From Archegozetes longisetosus (lineage: Eukaryota; Arthropoda; Arachnida; Sarcoptiformes; Trhypochthoniidae): DNA of 64,000 nucleotides. A program made the translations under genes and the position numbers. Positions 11,673-22,679 of this stretch are shown in pieces. The stretch is from positions 3,870,242 through 3,934,241 of the forward strand of contig JAEMBT020000009.1 in assembly GCA_018873245.2 (NCBI GenBank). Reading direction: 5' to 3'. The stretch's first letter is position 1. Each line of letters opens with the position of its first letter. The notes below the pieces were generated by a model. The model was not told the DNA's origin, ran no database searches, and saw only the letters and a program-made list of their open reading frames with translations.

Positions 11673-11818
11673 CATTATTTAACTGGTATCTTAAGTGAAA
11701 ATGAGTCTAAAAGTATCGAAAAGTTATTCAGAGAAAAATTTGATGAATATGTCAACAAATACTCTAAAACTGAATCTGTAGATAGAGCTGATGAAGTCAC
11801 TACTTCATCATTATTAGA

Positions 11819-12483
11819 GGATGTGGGTAAATCGACCGACAGCCAATTTACCGAAAGTACAATCTACCGACAAGGACAATTGATCGACAGGATAATCGAC
11901 GGAAATAGAAGATGTAAAAATGAAATTAAATATCATTATAATTAGTTTGAATAGAGTGAGTGAAACATAAATATGATAATGACATGCACGAAGTGAACAA
12001 CAAACAAAAAGGAAACGATAATCGGATTAAGATCTTTCTCAACTGACAAACATTGACAAGCATTCGGTATTTAACAAACAAATTTCATTTTCAGTCTACT
12101 TTTCACGCGAGCATTTTAACTGCATGTACCTTTAGGTACATTTTAATTTTAATAAATGAATTTTTGCCAATCATGCCCTCACAGGCGTTCTATTACGCCA
12201 CACCAGATTCAATGGGACAGGGATCTGAAATATGTTCACCTACCGATCTCGTGGGCAAAACTCATCAAGAGCCAATCCCACAAGTGAGCGCTTCGCTTCG
12301 TAATCAATCGGAAGTTGTGAAATATCGAATACGAGGCTTTCTTAGGAGGCAAAAATTCAAGTTTAGCTTATTTTAGATTAGCTTCCAGTTAGGCTAGGAT
12401 AAGTTAGGTTAGGTTAGGTTAGATTAATTTAGATCGATTATCTCTGTCGGTTGATAGGCTTGTCGGTCGATTGTCTAGTTCCC
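11819..12483. mobile_element. 665-bp non-autonomous element nested in hAT transposase
   Basis: Flanked by the exact 8-bp duplication TTATTAGA (11811-11818 and 12484-12491). The ends are imperfect inverted repeats sharing AATCGACCGACA a little inside each terminus, with CCGACAAGG-like subterminal units near both ends. The 107-codon frame inside (12053-12376) shows no family resemblance. Its right part carries the TTAGG run. Confidence 0.75.
12404..12422 (+). repeat. Short TTAGG run
   Basis: TTAGG three times plus TTAG. This is the canonical arthropod telomere unit, here inside the nested element. It is too short to indicate a chromosome end. Confidence 0.7.
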
Positions 12484-12785
12484 TTATTAGATACTATATA
12501 TAAGAAATCTAAAGTTAACACTAATGAAGAAATTGATAAATACTTTCGAAATCCAGAAGAAGGGCCTGAAACAGGACTGATTGGTGGTAAAGACACGAAT
12601 CTTCACGTCCTTGTCTTTCGGAATTCGCTTTTGATATTCTATACATAACTGCTACGAGTATTTCGAGTGAACATATATTCTCAAAACCAGGAATAATAAT
12701 AACTAAGAGGGGAAATCGATTGGCAGACAACACAATCAGAAGCATAATGTGTTTAAACTCTTTCAATAATTACTTACAAGATTAA

Positions 12786-13509
12786 AGTATATTTTTCAAG
12801 TATTCGTTTTTGGTTTTAACTCTTTTGGTATTACATTGTTATTTTGACTTTTAAACGTTAATAACAGATGCTATTTCAGTATTTTTATTTTATGATAATT
12901 ATATAAATGTTTCAATTTAGGCTCTAAGCCCAGGTTCATTTTGAACTTTAGTTTTCGAGGCTATGCTCATCATTCATTACATTTTATTTTCTATACCATA
13001 CATTTTCAAACCGATTTCAATCCTCAGTAGCTAGTCAGCATTATTAAATCTGGATTTTTTTCAAAAGTCATAAGGATCATTAAGCTAGAAGATTTTAAAT
13101 TTTAAAGTTAATTTTACATGCATTCTTAAATACTGAACTGAAATCGGTTTGAAATTTGAATCATCTAGTCAAAAGCTATTCATGTTTAACAGAGTAAGAT
13201 AGTTATTTCCGTGAGTGTATATTTTGTGATAAAACTTTCGGAGTTGTTTTCTTTAGGTATATCTATAATATTTATTTATCTCTAATATTAATATTATATG
13301 AAAAAATAAAATCAATAAGCCTTATAAAATTCATCCTGTATAAACGGGTTAGGGCGTAATAGATCATAAAACTTGATAAGAAGGCGTTCTGTATCCTTTA
13401 ATATTTTAGTGACTAACGATTCAAATGTCAATCAGTTTCCTTAATCTTTTCAAATTTTCATAACTAAAATGTAATTTATTGTAGAAGTTATTATAAAATA
13501 GTACAGTAA
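12786..13509. other. Intergenic, start of diverged array unit C near 13340
   Basis: No gene. From about 13340 there is recognisable similarity to the start of units A and B (AAACGGGTTAGGG, then GATAAGAAGGCGTT). Confidence 0.45.
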
Positions 13510-13920
13510 ACTTTCATCTCAAAATAATTAATTTCTACTTAATACTTATTAAACTTCGTTAAGATTCTGAGATTAATATAATGAATCCTAAAGTCACTGA
13601 TAATAAATAGTTTATAAAAATTTGTTTATCTATTGAAAGTCTTAGCTAAGAAAGTGTTTATGTATACCATTATATTTCTAGTTAATGAATCTGACCAATA
13701 GATATATTAATAAACGAAGGAATCAAAATAATTTATATAAGAAAATGGGACGAAATTTGATCCGAGCCGAGATTGGATTTGACGAAAAGTGTTAATAAGA
13801 CTTACAGAAACAACAGTCTTTGTGAAGAAGATCATCATCAGAAATATCACTTATTCTTCAATGGAAATTTTTTACATTGTACTTATATGATTATAACCAA
13901 AATGTCTACTGAAAATAATT
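13510..13920 (+). pseudogene. Degraded paralogue of the six-Cys glycoproteins (unit C)
   Basis: Diverged counterpart of the pseudogenes at 4215 and 7705. Around 13790-13910 one frame reads LCEEDHHQKYHLFFNGNFLHC. It aligns with the C4...KYHLCF...C6 end of domain 2 in the intact genes, but with Phe in place of Cys5. Upstream parts have stops, and no tail with a tyrosine motif was found here. Confidence 0.45.
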
Positions 13921-14270
13921 GTGAGCTTTATAATTGGTTCCTATGAATAAGTGACTACTTTTCTAAAAATTAACTTTAAGTGAATCAAATTTTAAACAAT
14001 ATGTCTTCAATTTAGAAAATAAGAATTTCATTGATTGGATGAGAAAGAGTTAAAGAATGATATGTATTCGAATGAGTAGCTTTGAAGAACCATGATTTCT
14101 GACAAATTTCTTGATCATTAGAATCAATTTTGGTTAATGATATTCATAGAACGAGAATATTATTTTTCGATTTCGTTTCGTTAACTTATTGTATAAACTT
14201 AAGAATACTAATTACTCGGTCAACACTAAGATTTATCGATTAATCATTAATTACTAATTGGTTTTAAGCA

Positions 14271-15351
14271 ATGCTTTTTGAAATCTATTTTAACGGACTT
14301 TGCTTAATATTAATTTTTGCTAATCTTAATCTTACTCTTATTGAATGTGACCAAACATATTTGTCGAATGTAACTTGTTCCTCAAAAAGTTGTCCATCTA
14401 TTGATTATTTTCGTCAAGAAGTGAGAAATAATAGCAATTATCATTTATTATTGAACAATGGAACAAAATATTTGAAAATTAAGGAATGTAATAGTTACAA
14501 TAAAACTAAGTTGATTTTTGAGATGAGATGTTTAAATGGAACATGGATAAGAACTTCAACTAAATTTTTCCATGAATTCTATAAAAGTAACAGTGATTGC
14601 ATAAATAAAGACAACCTAACAACCAATGATGGAATTCGAAGTTATTATTGCTTTAATGATCAGTATTGCAATAATCAAACTCACAAAACTGAATATATAA
14701 TTAACGATACTTTTAGTAACTATACGTACAACTGTTCACGTGTTGAAGACTTCAGCAGAGAATTTGATGAAAAATTAGATCAATACCATCATGTTATTGA
14801 CTATTCATTTAATAGTACATTGATTTATGTCTGTGATCGCGTTAACAATTATATACTGACTTTTGAACTATTATGTAATGAAAGTAGTCATCAATGGTAT
14901 AGTCTTCGTAATCGTGTTCGTTATGATACAAATCCTGATATTTGTCGAATGAAAGAACAGAAAAGTAAATACTATCTCTGCTTTCATACACCAGTTTTGA
15001 TAATGTGTGATAAGAGATCTAAAAGTTCGTTTTAAAGTAATTTATGGTGCATTTATACTCTTATTACTTATCATCAACATAATTATGATTTTTATTATTC
15101 GTTATTTGAAACAGAAATCCAAAGTATCACGAACTTCTTCACGCATCAATCACCCGAATGAATATAACGCTTATGCTACGAATGATTATTATTCGATTGG
15201 CTCAAGCTATGATTCAATTGACAGTGTTAATATTTCTCTCAGAATCAATAATGATGTTACTGACAATCAGACCTCAAATTATAATGAGACAGAAGAAAAT
15301 CCAATCTACATATCAACTCTAGATAAAGTTGACACGAATTGTTCTATATAA
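14271..15351 (+). pseudogene. Two-domain six-Cys glycoprotein, frameshifted at the membrane boundary
   Basis: Close paralogue of the gene at 8756. Signal peptide and both six-Cys domains are open from ATG 14271 to a stop at 15033-15035. Relative to the sister gene, one A is missing from an A-run and one G about 10 bp later (15021-15034), net -2. The transmembrane helix and tail continue in another frame to 15351. That tail keeps YYSI, SSYDSI (SxYxxI) and ENPIY (NPxY). Either it is a recent pseudogene, or the A-run loss is an assembly error; as written, it would yield a secreted two-domain protein without an anchor. Domain 1 has a slightly longer C-terminal loop than its paralogues. Confidence 0.75.
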
Positions 15352-17667
15352 ATTATTTCAATCAATTTATTTACGAGGTTCCAAATAATTTTAACTCATT
15401 TTAATGGTTTTTATTGACATTGGCTTCGAAATATGACAAGTTCTTACATTATCTATATCATATGCTTTACTTATGATAAATACATTTATGATTGTTGTTC
15501 TAAACTTCTATTGATTACTCGGATGAAGTTTCTTTGGTTCACTAGCACTAACAAATATCTGAGTTTTCTCAAGGTAAACTCATGCTAATACGAAATTAGA
15601 GACTGCACGTCACTTTACATATTAGTCATAGAATAAAAACTTGCATAGAACTGACTGTATTGTACTAATAGTGCTCTTTTCAAAACTTAAAGAATATAAG
15701 TTACTAGACATAAAGTACATCTATCATTATTGTTCGTATTTCAAAATCGCAGATTGGCTCACGATTTCTATTTCAATACTAACAAGAGTGTAGAATGTAT
15801 TGTAACTTTAATTTAGTCTAACATAAATTAGATAAATATAAGTTCTGTGAAAAGAATAAGTTAATTCCCGAGCTATCTTTCAGGGAATATTGAAAATGAT
15901 TGTTGATATTCTTACAATTAAATTTTTATTCCACTTTACCTACATTTCATAAGACAAGTTTTAAGCTTATATTCCATTAGAAAATTTAGATCTTTGGATC
16001 GTTATGTCTATTCAACTCTTATTAAATTTATTCGCTTGTTTAATAATAATAACAATAATAATATTTATCAACTAATTAAATTACAATGACTAGGATATAT
16101 TAAGGTATAGTCGTATTTTAGATCTGCAGCTTGCTTAGAATAAAATGCTCTGTTTAATAAAATAGCACTAAAAAGTTTCTATATTCCCCAGAGTTTGATT
16201 TTAGTGATCCACATAACTCTTTATTTACAATAAAACTTCAAGTATCATTTTCATTAATAGTAATTATTTAAACTGATTAAATTATATGTGCCTTTTATGT
16301 AGTTTATACATTAAAGACATATTTGCTTTAATTTTTAGAAGTGCTAGCTGAAGAAGCGATCCTTAAAGCCTATCTAAATCATCATGAAACTCTGAAACAA
16401 TACAAGCAAAACTGGTATAAACATGATCTCTTTATTATCATCAACTGATTCATGTCCAAAAATGATGATAATAAAATTATGTTACTGTATATTGGTCTTG
16501 CTTGTATTGTTGAGGATACTGGCTTGTAGTGTTCAGGATAATTTGGTTAAGCTTTAAAAATCGCTTCTTCAGCTCAAGTGGTGGTTGTGATGGCAGTTGT
16601 GTCCATCTAAAGATATTTTACTTGAAATTAGCCTCAAAATCTGCGATTGCAGGTATGCAAATTGCACTTGCAATAGTTATGTACAAATTATCACTGAATA
16701 TGAATTTTTCATTTACGGATTTACTGTAGCCTGCAGATCTAATATAAGACCTAAGATGCTTATATCATTAATAATTAGAATATCGCACTAGATTTTATAA
16801 GTTTTGATCGTTATGATTAAAAGAGTTGATATGTTGACTAATTAAATCGTTGTAGTTATTAAAATTGTTTTCATTACTTATATTTTTTAGTAGATCTTTG
16901 AAAATCTATTAGCATAACAAAAGAATATCTATTAATATCTAAAATATAATTAGTTTTACATGCAAAAATTTTATTCTCATTCTAGCGTTAAATGCTAGAT
17001 TCATGTTCTGTACTCTATTCTAAGTGTTATATCTAAAATAAAAACGTCATCACTTTCAAAATGCTTTCTTTCTGATGTAACTACAATAATAATTAGGATA
17101 TTATTGCTATGGGTTTGTACAAGGTTTCGTTTATACTCAATAAAGAAGGAAAGGTATATTATTGTCATAAAAGATAAAATAAATTATTTCAAGATTAATG
17201 TTCATTTACCGTTTAAGATTATTTTGGTAATGACATCGTTCTAGTATTTTTCTATCTATATTTATTATTAGATACAGTACATTATTAGTTCTCTAAAAGT
17301 ACTCTATATTTATAGAGTAAATTATTATTTACTATCTGCAGTGTTAAACCAATTCATATGATAATCACGAGTACTTCAGCACGTTCATAGATTTATCACT
17401 AGAAGCATTAAGTAATTAGCTGTAACATTATAAAAGATCATTAAGATAAAACTATTTTTATCGAATAATTTCACATGTGCCTTTATACAACAAGCTATTT
17501 GTTAGAATGTTACAATATTCTAGTGGATAATTGACTATTTAATCTTTTATATTGATATTAAAATTGTCATAAACTTTCCATAAACGTTTATTCAAGATGA
17601 TCATAAGCAGCTTTTACTAATTGCTTCATTTAATATTATATTTTTACAAATTTAACTCTTAAAATCT
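15352..17667. other. Intergenic; nothing but a small foldback
   Basis: AT-rich, with no supported gene. Frames around 16530-16790 have no family resemblance and lie over the inverted repeat listed separately. Confidence 0.4.
16346..16574. repeat. Small foldback (24-bp inverted arms)
   Basis: Left arm 16346-16369 (AGCTGAAGAAGCGATCCTTA...) and right arm 16551-16574 are inverted copies with about two mismatches, 181 bp apart. This may be a short MITE; no target duplication is evident. Confidence 0.5.
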
Positions 17668-19373
17668 ATGGAAAAGTTCTGCAGGACTTATGACAATATC
17701 TATGAAACTATTGCAGCTAATACAACTGCTGATAATTTAGTTCTTGGAATCTTTCCGGGAGATGTGAGAAAATAAACAAATTCTATAATATCAATATTTT
17801 GAGATTCTATTTCCTACAATTTAATTTAGATTTTTGCTAGAAATTCAACCTCATTCAAGTTCTGTAAGGAATCCATGTTTTTGATTGATATTCTTCAAAA
17901 GAGTTTGAACTTAAGGTAAAGTGACTGAAGTGAGAAGCAAAAATCCAATGATCGCAAAATTACTTTCTTTCAAAGTATAAGTTTCAAGATTGCAAAAGAG
18001 AATAAGCCTGGCAATCGTCTGGAAAATGGTTCGTGGAACGGAGTTACAGGTTTGTTGGATAAGAATGTAAGTTATTTTAAGCTTAACTAAATTTAGAATG
18101 TAATGAAATGCACCAGCTGAAATTCGATAGAAATCTTCAAATTATAATAGATTGCAGATATGATTCCAGCTCAGTTCACATGTACTGAAGAAAGAAGTCA
18201 AGTCATGGATTTCACTCTATTATCTCCAGGCGAAAAGTTATTAGCCATTCTCAGTATACCTCATATAAGTTACAACATGGATATAACCGCTTTTCTCAAT
18301 ATATTTGCGATACAAGTTTGGATTTATCTACTAGTTTCCTATTTATTGACAACCTTACTCAATAACATAGTTCTCAATTCATGGAAATTAAGACTTTATA
18401 TAGCTATTGACTATTTGGCGATCCTTTTAGGCAAAGGTTTGGTGAAAATATAAATGAATTTTAGAATGGAAAATAATTATCATATTTTTGAAAGGCATTG
18501 CTTTGAAAAGCTATCACAACAATTTTCTAATCATATGTTGGGTTTTTGTGTCATTCATTATTATAAACCTTTTTGCAAGTGATATATCGTCTTCATTGAT
18601 AGTGAAAAAAGAGGAAGCGATCAAAAGTTTTGAGGAACTCGCCAAGAGATCTGATATTTCTCTTCTGGTTGTTGAACATTCATTGCCTCATGTGACGATC
18701 AGTAATGTAAGTCATTTGACAAAAATTTATATTATATTATAGATAAGACTATTTTCTGCTTTGTAGAAATCAAAAGTTTTGTCACCAAGAATTAAAACAA
18801 TTAAAGTCATGCATTCATATAATATAGAATTGATTCGAGAATTGTCTGATTTCAAACATGTTTTCATATCAGATGAAATAACATTAAATAAGTTGGTTCG
18901 TTATTTCTTTCGTTATAAACTTGTAGTTACCGGAGAAGAGGGCCATAGTTTTGTTCATGGATTACCGCTGAGAAAATCTTTGTAATTCAATATGAAAATC
19001 AAATTGAAAAAATTGTAAGTCATTTTTTCGATCAAAAAACTCCAGCAATTCAAATATCACATTTTTTGAAAGATTCATTACGTTATACGAGTCAGGAATC
19101 TATGATTTTTACTTCAATGGAGATATAGTCTTTCGTAAAGCTGTTAATGATTTGAAATATGGATCTTTGAATTATACAAAATCTCAAACTGATTTCGTAG
19201 ATTTCAATGGTTATGAAAAACAATTGGTTATAAGTTTGAATAATTTGGCTTTTTGTTTCATCATTTCAACTTTTGTATCAATTCTATCATCTTTGGTTTT
19301 ATTATTCGAAAAATTCAAGTTCAAAAAGTCATCAGATAATATATTTGTAAAACGTAACATATATATTTATTAA
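17668..19373 (+). CDS. Divergent ionotropic receptor (IR), seven exons
   Basis: Proposed exons: 17668-17763, 17830-17915, 17976-18066, 18151-18436, 18495-18706, 18767-18981 and 19073-19373, giving about 428 residues. All junctions have GT/AG with matching phases (0, 2, 0, 1, 0, 2). IR hallmarks in order: ligand-binding S1 with NGSWNGVTGLLD and IADMIPAQFT, then VMDFTLLSP; first membrane segment VWIYLLVSYLLTTLL; pore/M3 region LIICWVFVSFIIINLFASDISSSLI; S2 with ESGIYD; last helix LAFCFIISTFVSILSSLVLLFEKF. It lacks the amino-terminal domain of glutamate receptors, as divergent IRs do. Exon 6 has TAA at 18983 if the donor equivalent to the paralogue's (19015) is used; an alternative donor GTAATT at 18982 keeps the frame. 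Role: probable chemosensory cation channel. Confidence 0.75.
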
Positions 19374-20867
19374 ATACATATATTTTTGAACACTGTAACC
19401 ATACGAAGGGATAAAATACAATTTATAATTTCTCCGAACCAAGCTTCTTATTTCTAACATTGTCACTATGATTAAAGAAGAATAATGAAGCTTAATTCCA
19501 CTCTAAACAATGTATTAAAATTTTCTCCTGGATCGCGTTTATGTTGTTGAAAGTTGATTAATATATTAGCAGTACACATTATACTAATGTTTTTATATCA
19601 TCTTTTCTACTCAAAGGTACTAAAAGTGTCTTTATGCTAGATTAGTACACTTTGAAGCACATAGTCAGCGAAACACTGAAGTACTTCCTGCTAATCTGCA
19701 CCAGTCAACAAGCTCACTTTAGTCTAGTTCAGTATTTCGAACAGAATTAACTCTACAGAGAAGGTTCAAACTCAAATGCTTCTACTGGAATCATTCGATT
19801 AGTTAGAATCTCAAGACACATATGAAGCGTACAGTACGGTTAAAATCAGTTTAATCTTTTCAGAGATTAGCGAAATTCAACTATAGTATCTGAATGTTTC
19901 AAAGTTTTATCATTTAGTCGAAATTTCTTATGACTAACTAGATTCAAAATTTTCGAAATTTTGAATTGATGCTATATCGGAAAAGAAAATCTCAACCACA
20001 TTAAAAACGTTCTCATCCATACCTGTAATCGTTACTTTTCTCGAGAGTTTTGAATATAAAAATCGAAAAATGACAGACTGGTGAATAAAATTGAATTTGA
20101 CTCTAACATCTGACAGATCGGATGAATTAATTACCTAGCTCCTGTAATGAATTATCATATATTCTTATTGGAAAATCGGGTGCCTTTAACTTTAAACATT
20201 CTACTTTTAATAACTTAACACTAATGTCTGACATTCATAGAAGGTTTTAATTTTGACTATGGTTTAAAAAGAATAAAGGTTTGAAAGAAAATATAAAATA
20301 TTTATTCGTTGCAAAAGACCAAAATGCTATTCATTAAAAATGTTATTTATGACAAATGATAGTTAAATATATCACTTTAATGAAATCGTGAAGCATTTAA
20401 GGCTTAGCTCACAAAGCCTTTTATTAGAACTGAGGGTTGTCATGTAGTTATGTGATAAAGATATCGCTTAACTAGCTTATTTCGTTGCACATAGGCTGCA
20501 TTAACAAGGTTTGACCAGATTAGTTCCAGAATTTGTCTCATAGTTATGTTTGATCTTAATTTCGTGAACGGGTTCATATTTTCTGATTCATTGAATTTAG
20601 AGGGAGGGATTAGTTCACACTTTATATTATTTCAATCGCTTAGGAACCGACATCTGTCAATTCGTCTTAATTCTTGAATCTTATTGTAATTCAAATAAAC
20701 TCAAAAATGAGAAATCAAAAGTATGATTTATCATTTGATTATTTCAATTTTAATTATGTTTGGGGTAGGATTGACCGACAAAAGTTCGCATTGTTAGTAG
20801 GTAAAAAATGAGACATCAGAATGTGATTTTTATAAAATTTATATCTTAAACAATATAAGAGTACAGT

Positions 20868-21441
20868 AGTCATGAAAACAAGATCTCGTCTCGTGAAAAA
20901 TCTCGTAGAATCTCGAGATATATCGTCAAGCGAGACAAGAAGAGATGAGTTTTACTAAAATTTATTGGACGAGAGGAGACGAGCCAGATAAGCAAAAATT
21001 TATTGAATGACGTTTTTTCACTATATAGAAATAATTACAAATTTAATGCTTTTTTATAAAAATCAATTGATCGATGTGTTCAGTGTTCAAATAACTTCTT
21101 TCACTTTGTTCTTTAACGGGTCTTTGAATATCAAATTTGCTTAAATTCGTTTAAGCAATAATGAGTTAATTTTATGTGAAAATTATAACTTAATAAAACA
21201 TAAAATCATCTCTAATAAAACAATAATTCAAACTATTTAATAAAATGCATGATATTTAAATATTTTAACATAAAAAATGTGCCCTAATCCTAAGATTAAG
21301 ATAAGTGTTCCACCAATCCACAAGACCGGACGGTATGAGATTTAAAATTATGCAAAAATAAGAGACCAGACGAGACTATATTTGACTACATGAGACTGAG
21401 ACTCATAAAATCAAAAATATCCATAACTAATATACAGCTCT
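20868..21441. repeat. Candidate MITE rich in TCTCG/GAGAC
   Basis: Left part reads ATCTCGTCTCG..., right part GACGAGAC...GAGACTGAGACTC. The outer ends show only weak inverted similarity (AGTAGTCATG against AACTAAT-type ends). Boundaries are uncertain and no target duplication was identified. Confidence 0.3.
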
Positions 21442-21656
21442 ATTGGTTATTAAAAATTCAAAAAATAAGTGGATATCTACATATTTAAACTTATAAACTA
21501 ATGTTATGAGCGATTCCAGGCAATTAGTTCAACAAATCAATATCTCCCTATTCTTCAACAATATTTTGAATACATCGCTATTTGAATAAAATTTTCATTT
21601 ATCACGATTTCATATCCTCGTACCAGTATCCTTCATCAGCGAATATTTTAGCAAAG

Positions 21657-21765
21657 AACTTACGTTTGCAAACTTATGTCGTGCGAACCTTATATATGCA
21701 AACATTTGTCCGCGAGCTTTTGTCGTATAAACTTTTGTCCGCAAACTTTTTGTCGCGACGCGCTG
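21657..21765. repeat. Degenerate tandem repeat, GCAAACTTTTGTCCGC-like
   Basis: About five to six imperfect units of 17-20 bp with the core AAACTTTTGTC(C/G)G. GC content is higher than the surroundings. Confidence 0.5.
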
Positions 21766-22679
21766 AGGTAGAACGGGAATTACTGGTTCACTTTTATTTT
21801 TTATCAAACATATACTTTGAAAAATAAATTTAGTTTTATTTATGCCGGACAATAAGAATTAGTGAAATCTAATTTTTTTAATAAGTCCACTTGAATTAAT
21901 GGTGTCTGAAGAAACCGCCGATGGAGCTACAGATTTGATAGATTAAGGTTTATTTAATTGCAGCTTATTTTTCAAAGCTGGCTATGAGTATTTAATAACG
22001 CTTATTGTAACAGATGTAAAATTTTTAATTGGGCAATGATAATACATAATTATGTAATTTTAACTGACAATCAGAAAATAAACTTGTTGACATACGTTCT
22101 GCATAATACTCATAATGGATGAAGAAAATATATAAATCTACAATTTCAGAGTATAAGGCTTAATAGGATGTTTTTAAACTAATTTCCTTTTCATATGCTC
22201 AATATTTGAAATTTAACAATAGTTATAAAGAAGAACGTAAGTATTTAACCCAAGATATGAATCTTATTTTTTTCTTTTAGATTCTATTACCTCTTTACAA
22301 TTATGTTCGTAAAATAATTATATTAATAGTTATAAAATAAATTTCGTTAAATAATCATATGTCTACAACATGTTTATAAAGCGAAGTATAATTTTTCGTA
22401 ACAGCATATAAAGTCTAATGAATTTCTTTACGCTATAACACAAATTTATATTTATAACTTAATTTCGATTACATAAAGTTTACTCTAGGAAACTTTAATA
22501 AAGCATAAAAGCATAATTCTTCAGTATTATCAGCTTAAAAAGAATATATACTAGTTTCATATGTTTTCAAAAACATAATAACTTCAATATCAGTTATCAT
22601 ATAATGAAAATATATTTTTTAACTTTATTTTCATAACAATATTAAATTAGATATCAAACAAGATAAGAAGCTTTAACAT

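Larger units (their letters stand above)
10643..12785 (+). pseudogene. hAT-family transposase remnant, interrupted by two nested insertions
   Basis: Three coding pieces belong together: 10643-10950, 11673-11818 and 12484-12785. Piece 1 has the W...L..L..F..I..LSG pattern and ends in LDPRLN, as in hAT catalytic domains. Piece 2 continues with a charged helical stretch. Piece 3 has the dimerisation region (EIDKYF) and, after a frame change near 12640, ATSISSEHIFS and NRLADNTIRSIMCLNS, which match hAT C-terminal motifs (P.TS..SER.FS and R..L). Removing each insertion together with one copy of its 8-bp duplication leaves the frame continuous, so the transposase was open at both points when struck. 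No N-terminal zinc-finger part was found. Confidence 0.75.
19374..22679. other. Intergenic between convergent IR genes
   Basis: 3.3 kb without a supported gene. It contains a TCTCG-rich stretch (20868-21441) and a degenerate tandem repeat (21657-21765). Confidence 0.4.

Noticed and set aside
12053-12376. 107-codon frame as a gene
   Set aside because: It lies wholly inside the 665-bp nested element, has no family resemblance and starts with a non-ATG codon.
15007-15351. Independent gene for the 114-codon frame
   Set aside because: It begins with GTG within the upstream gene's homology and encodes exactly the helix and tail missing from the frameshifted gene at 14271.
16529-16791. Overlapping cysteine-containing frames
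   Set aside because: They overlap a foldback arm, lack a convincing start or homology, and one excludes the other.
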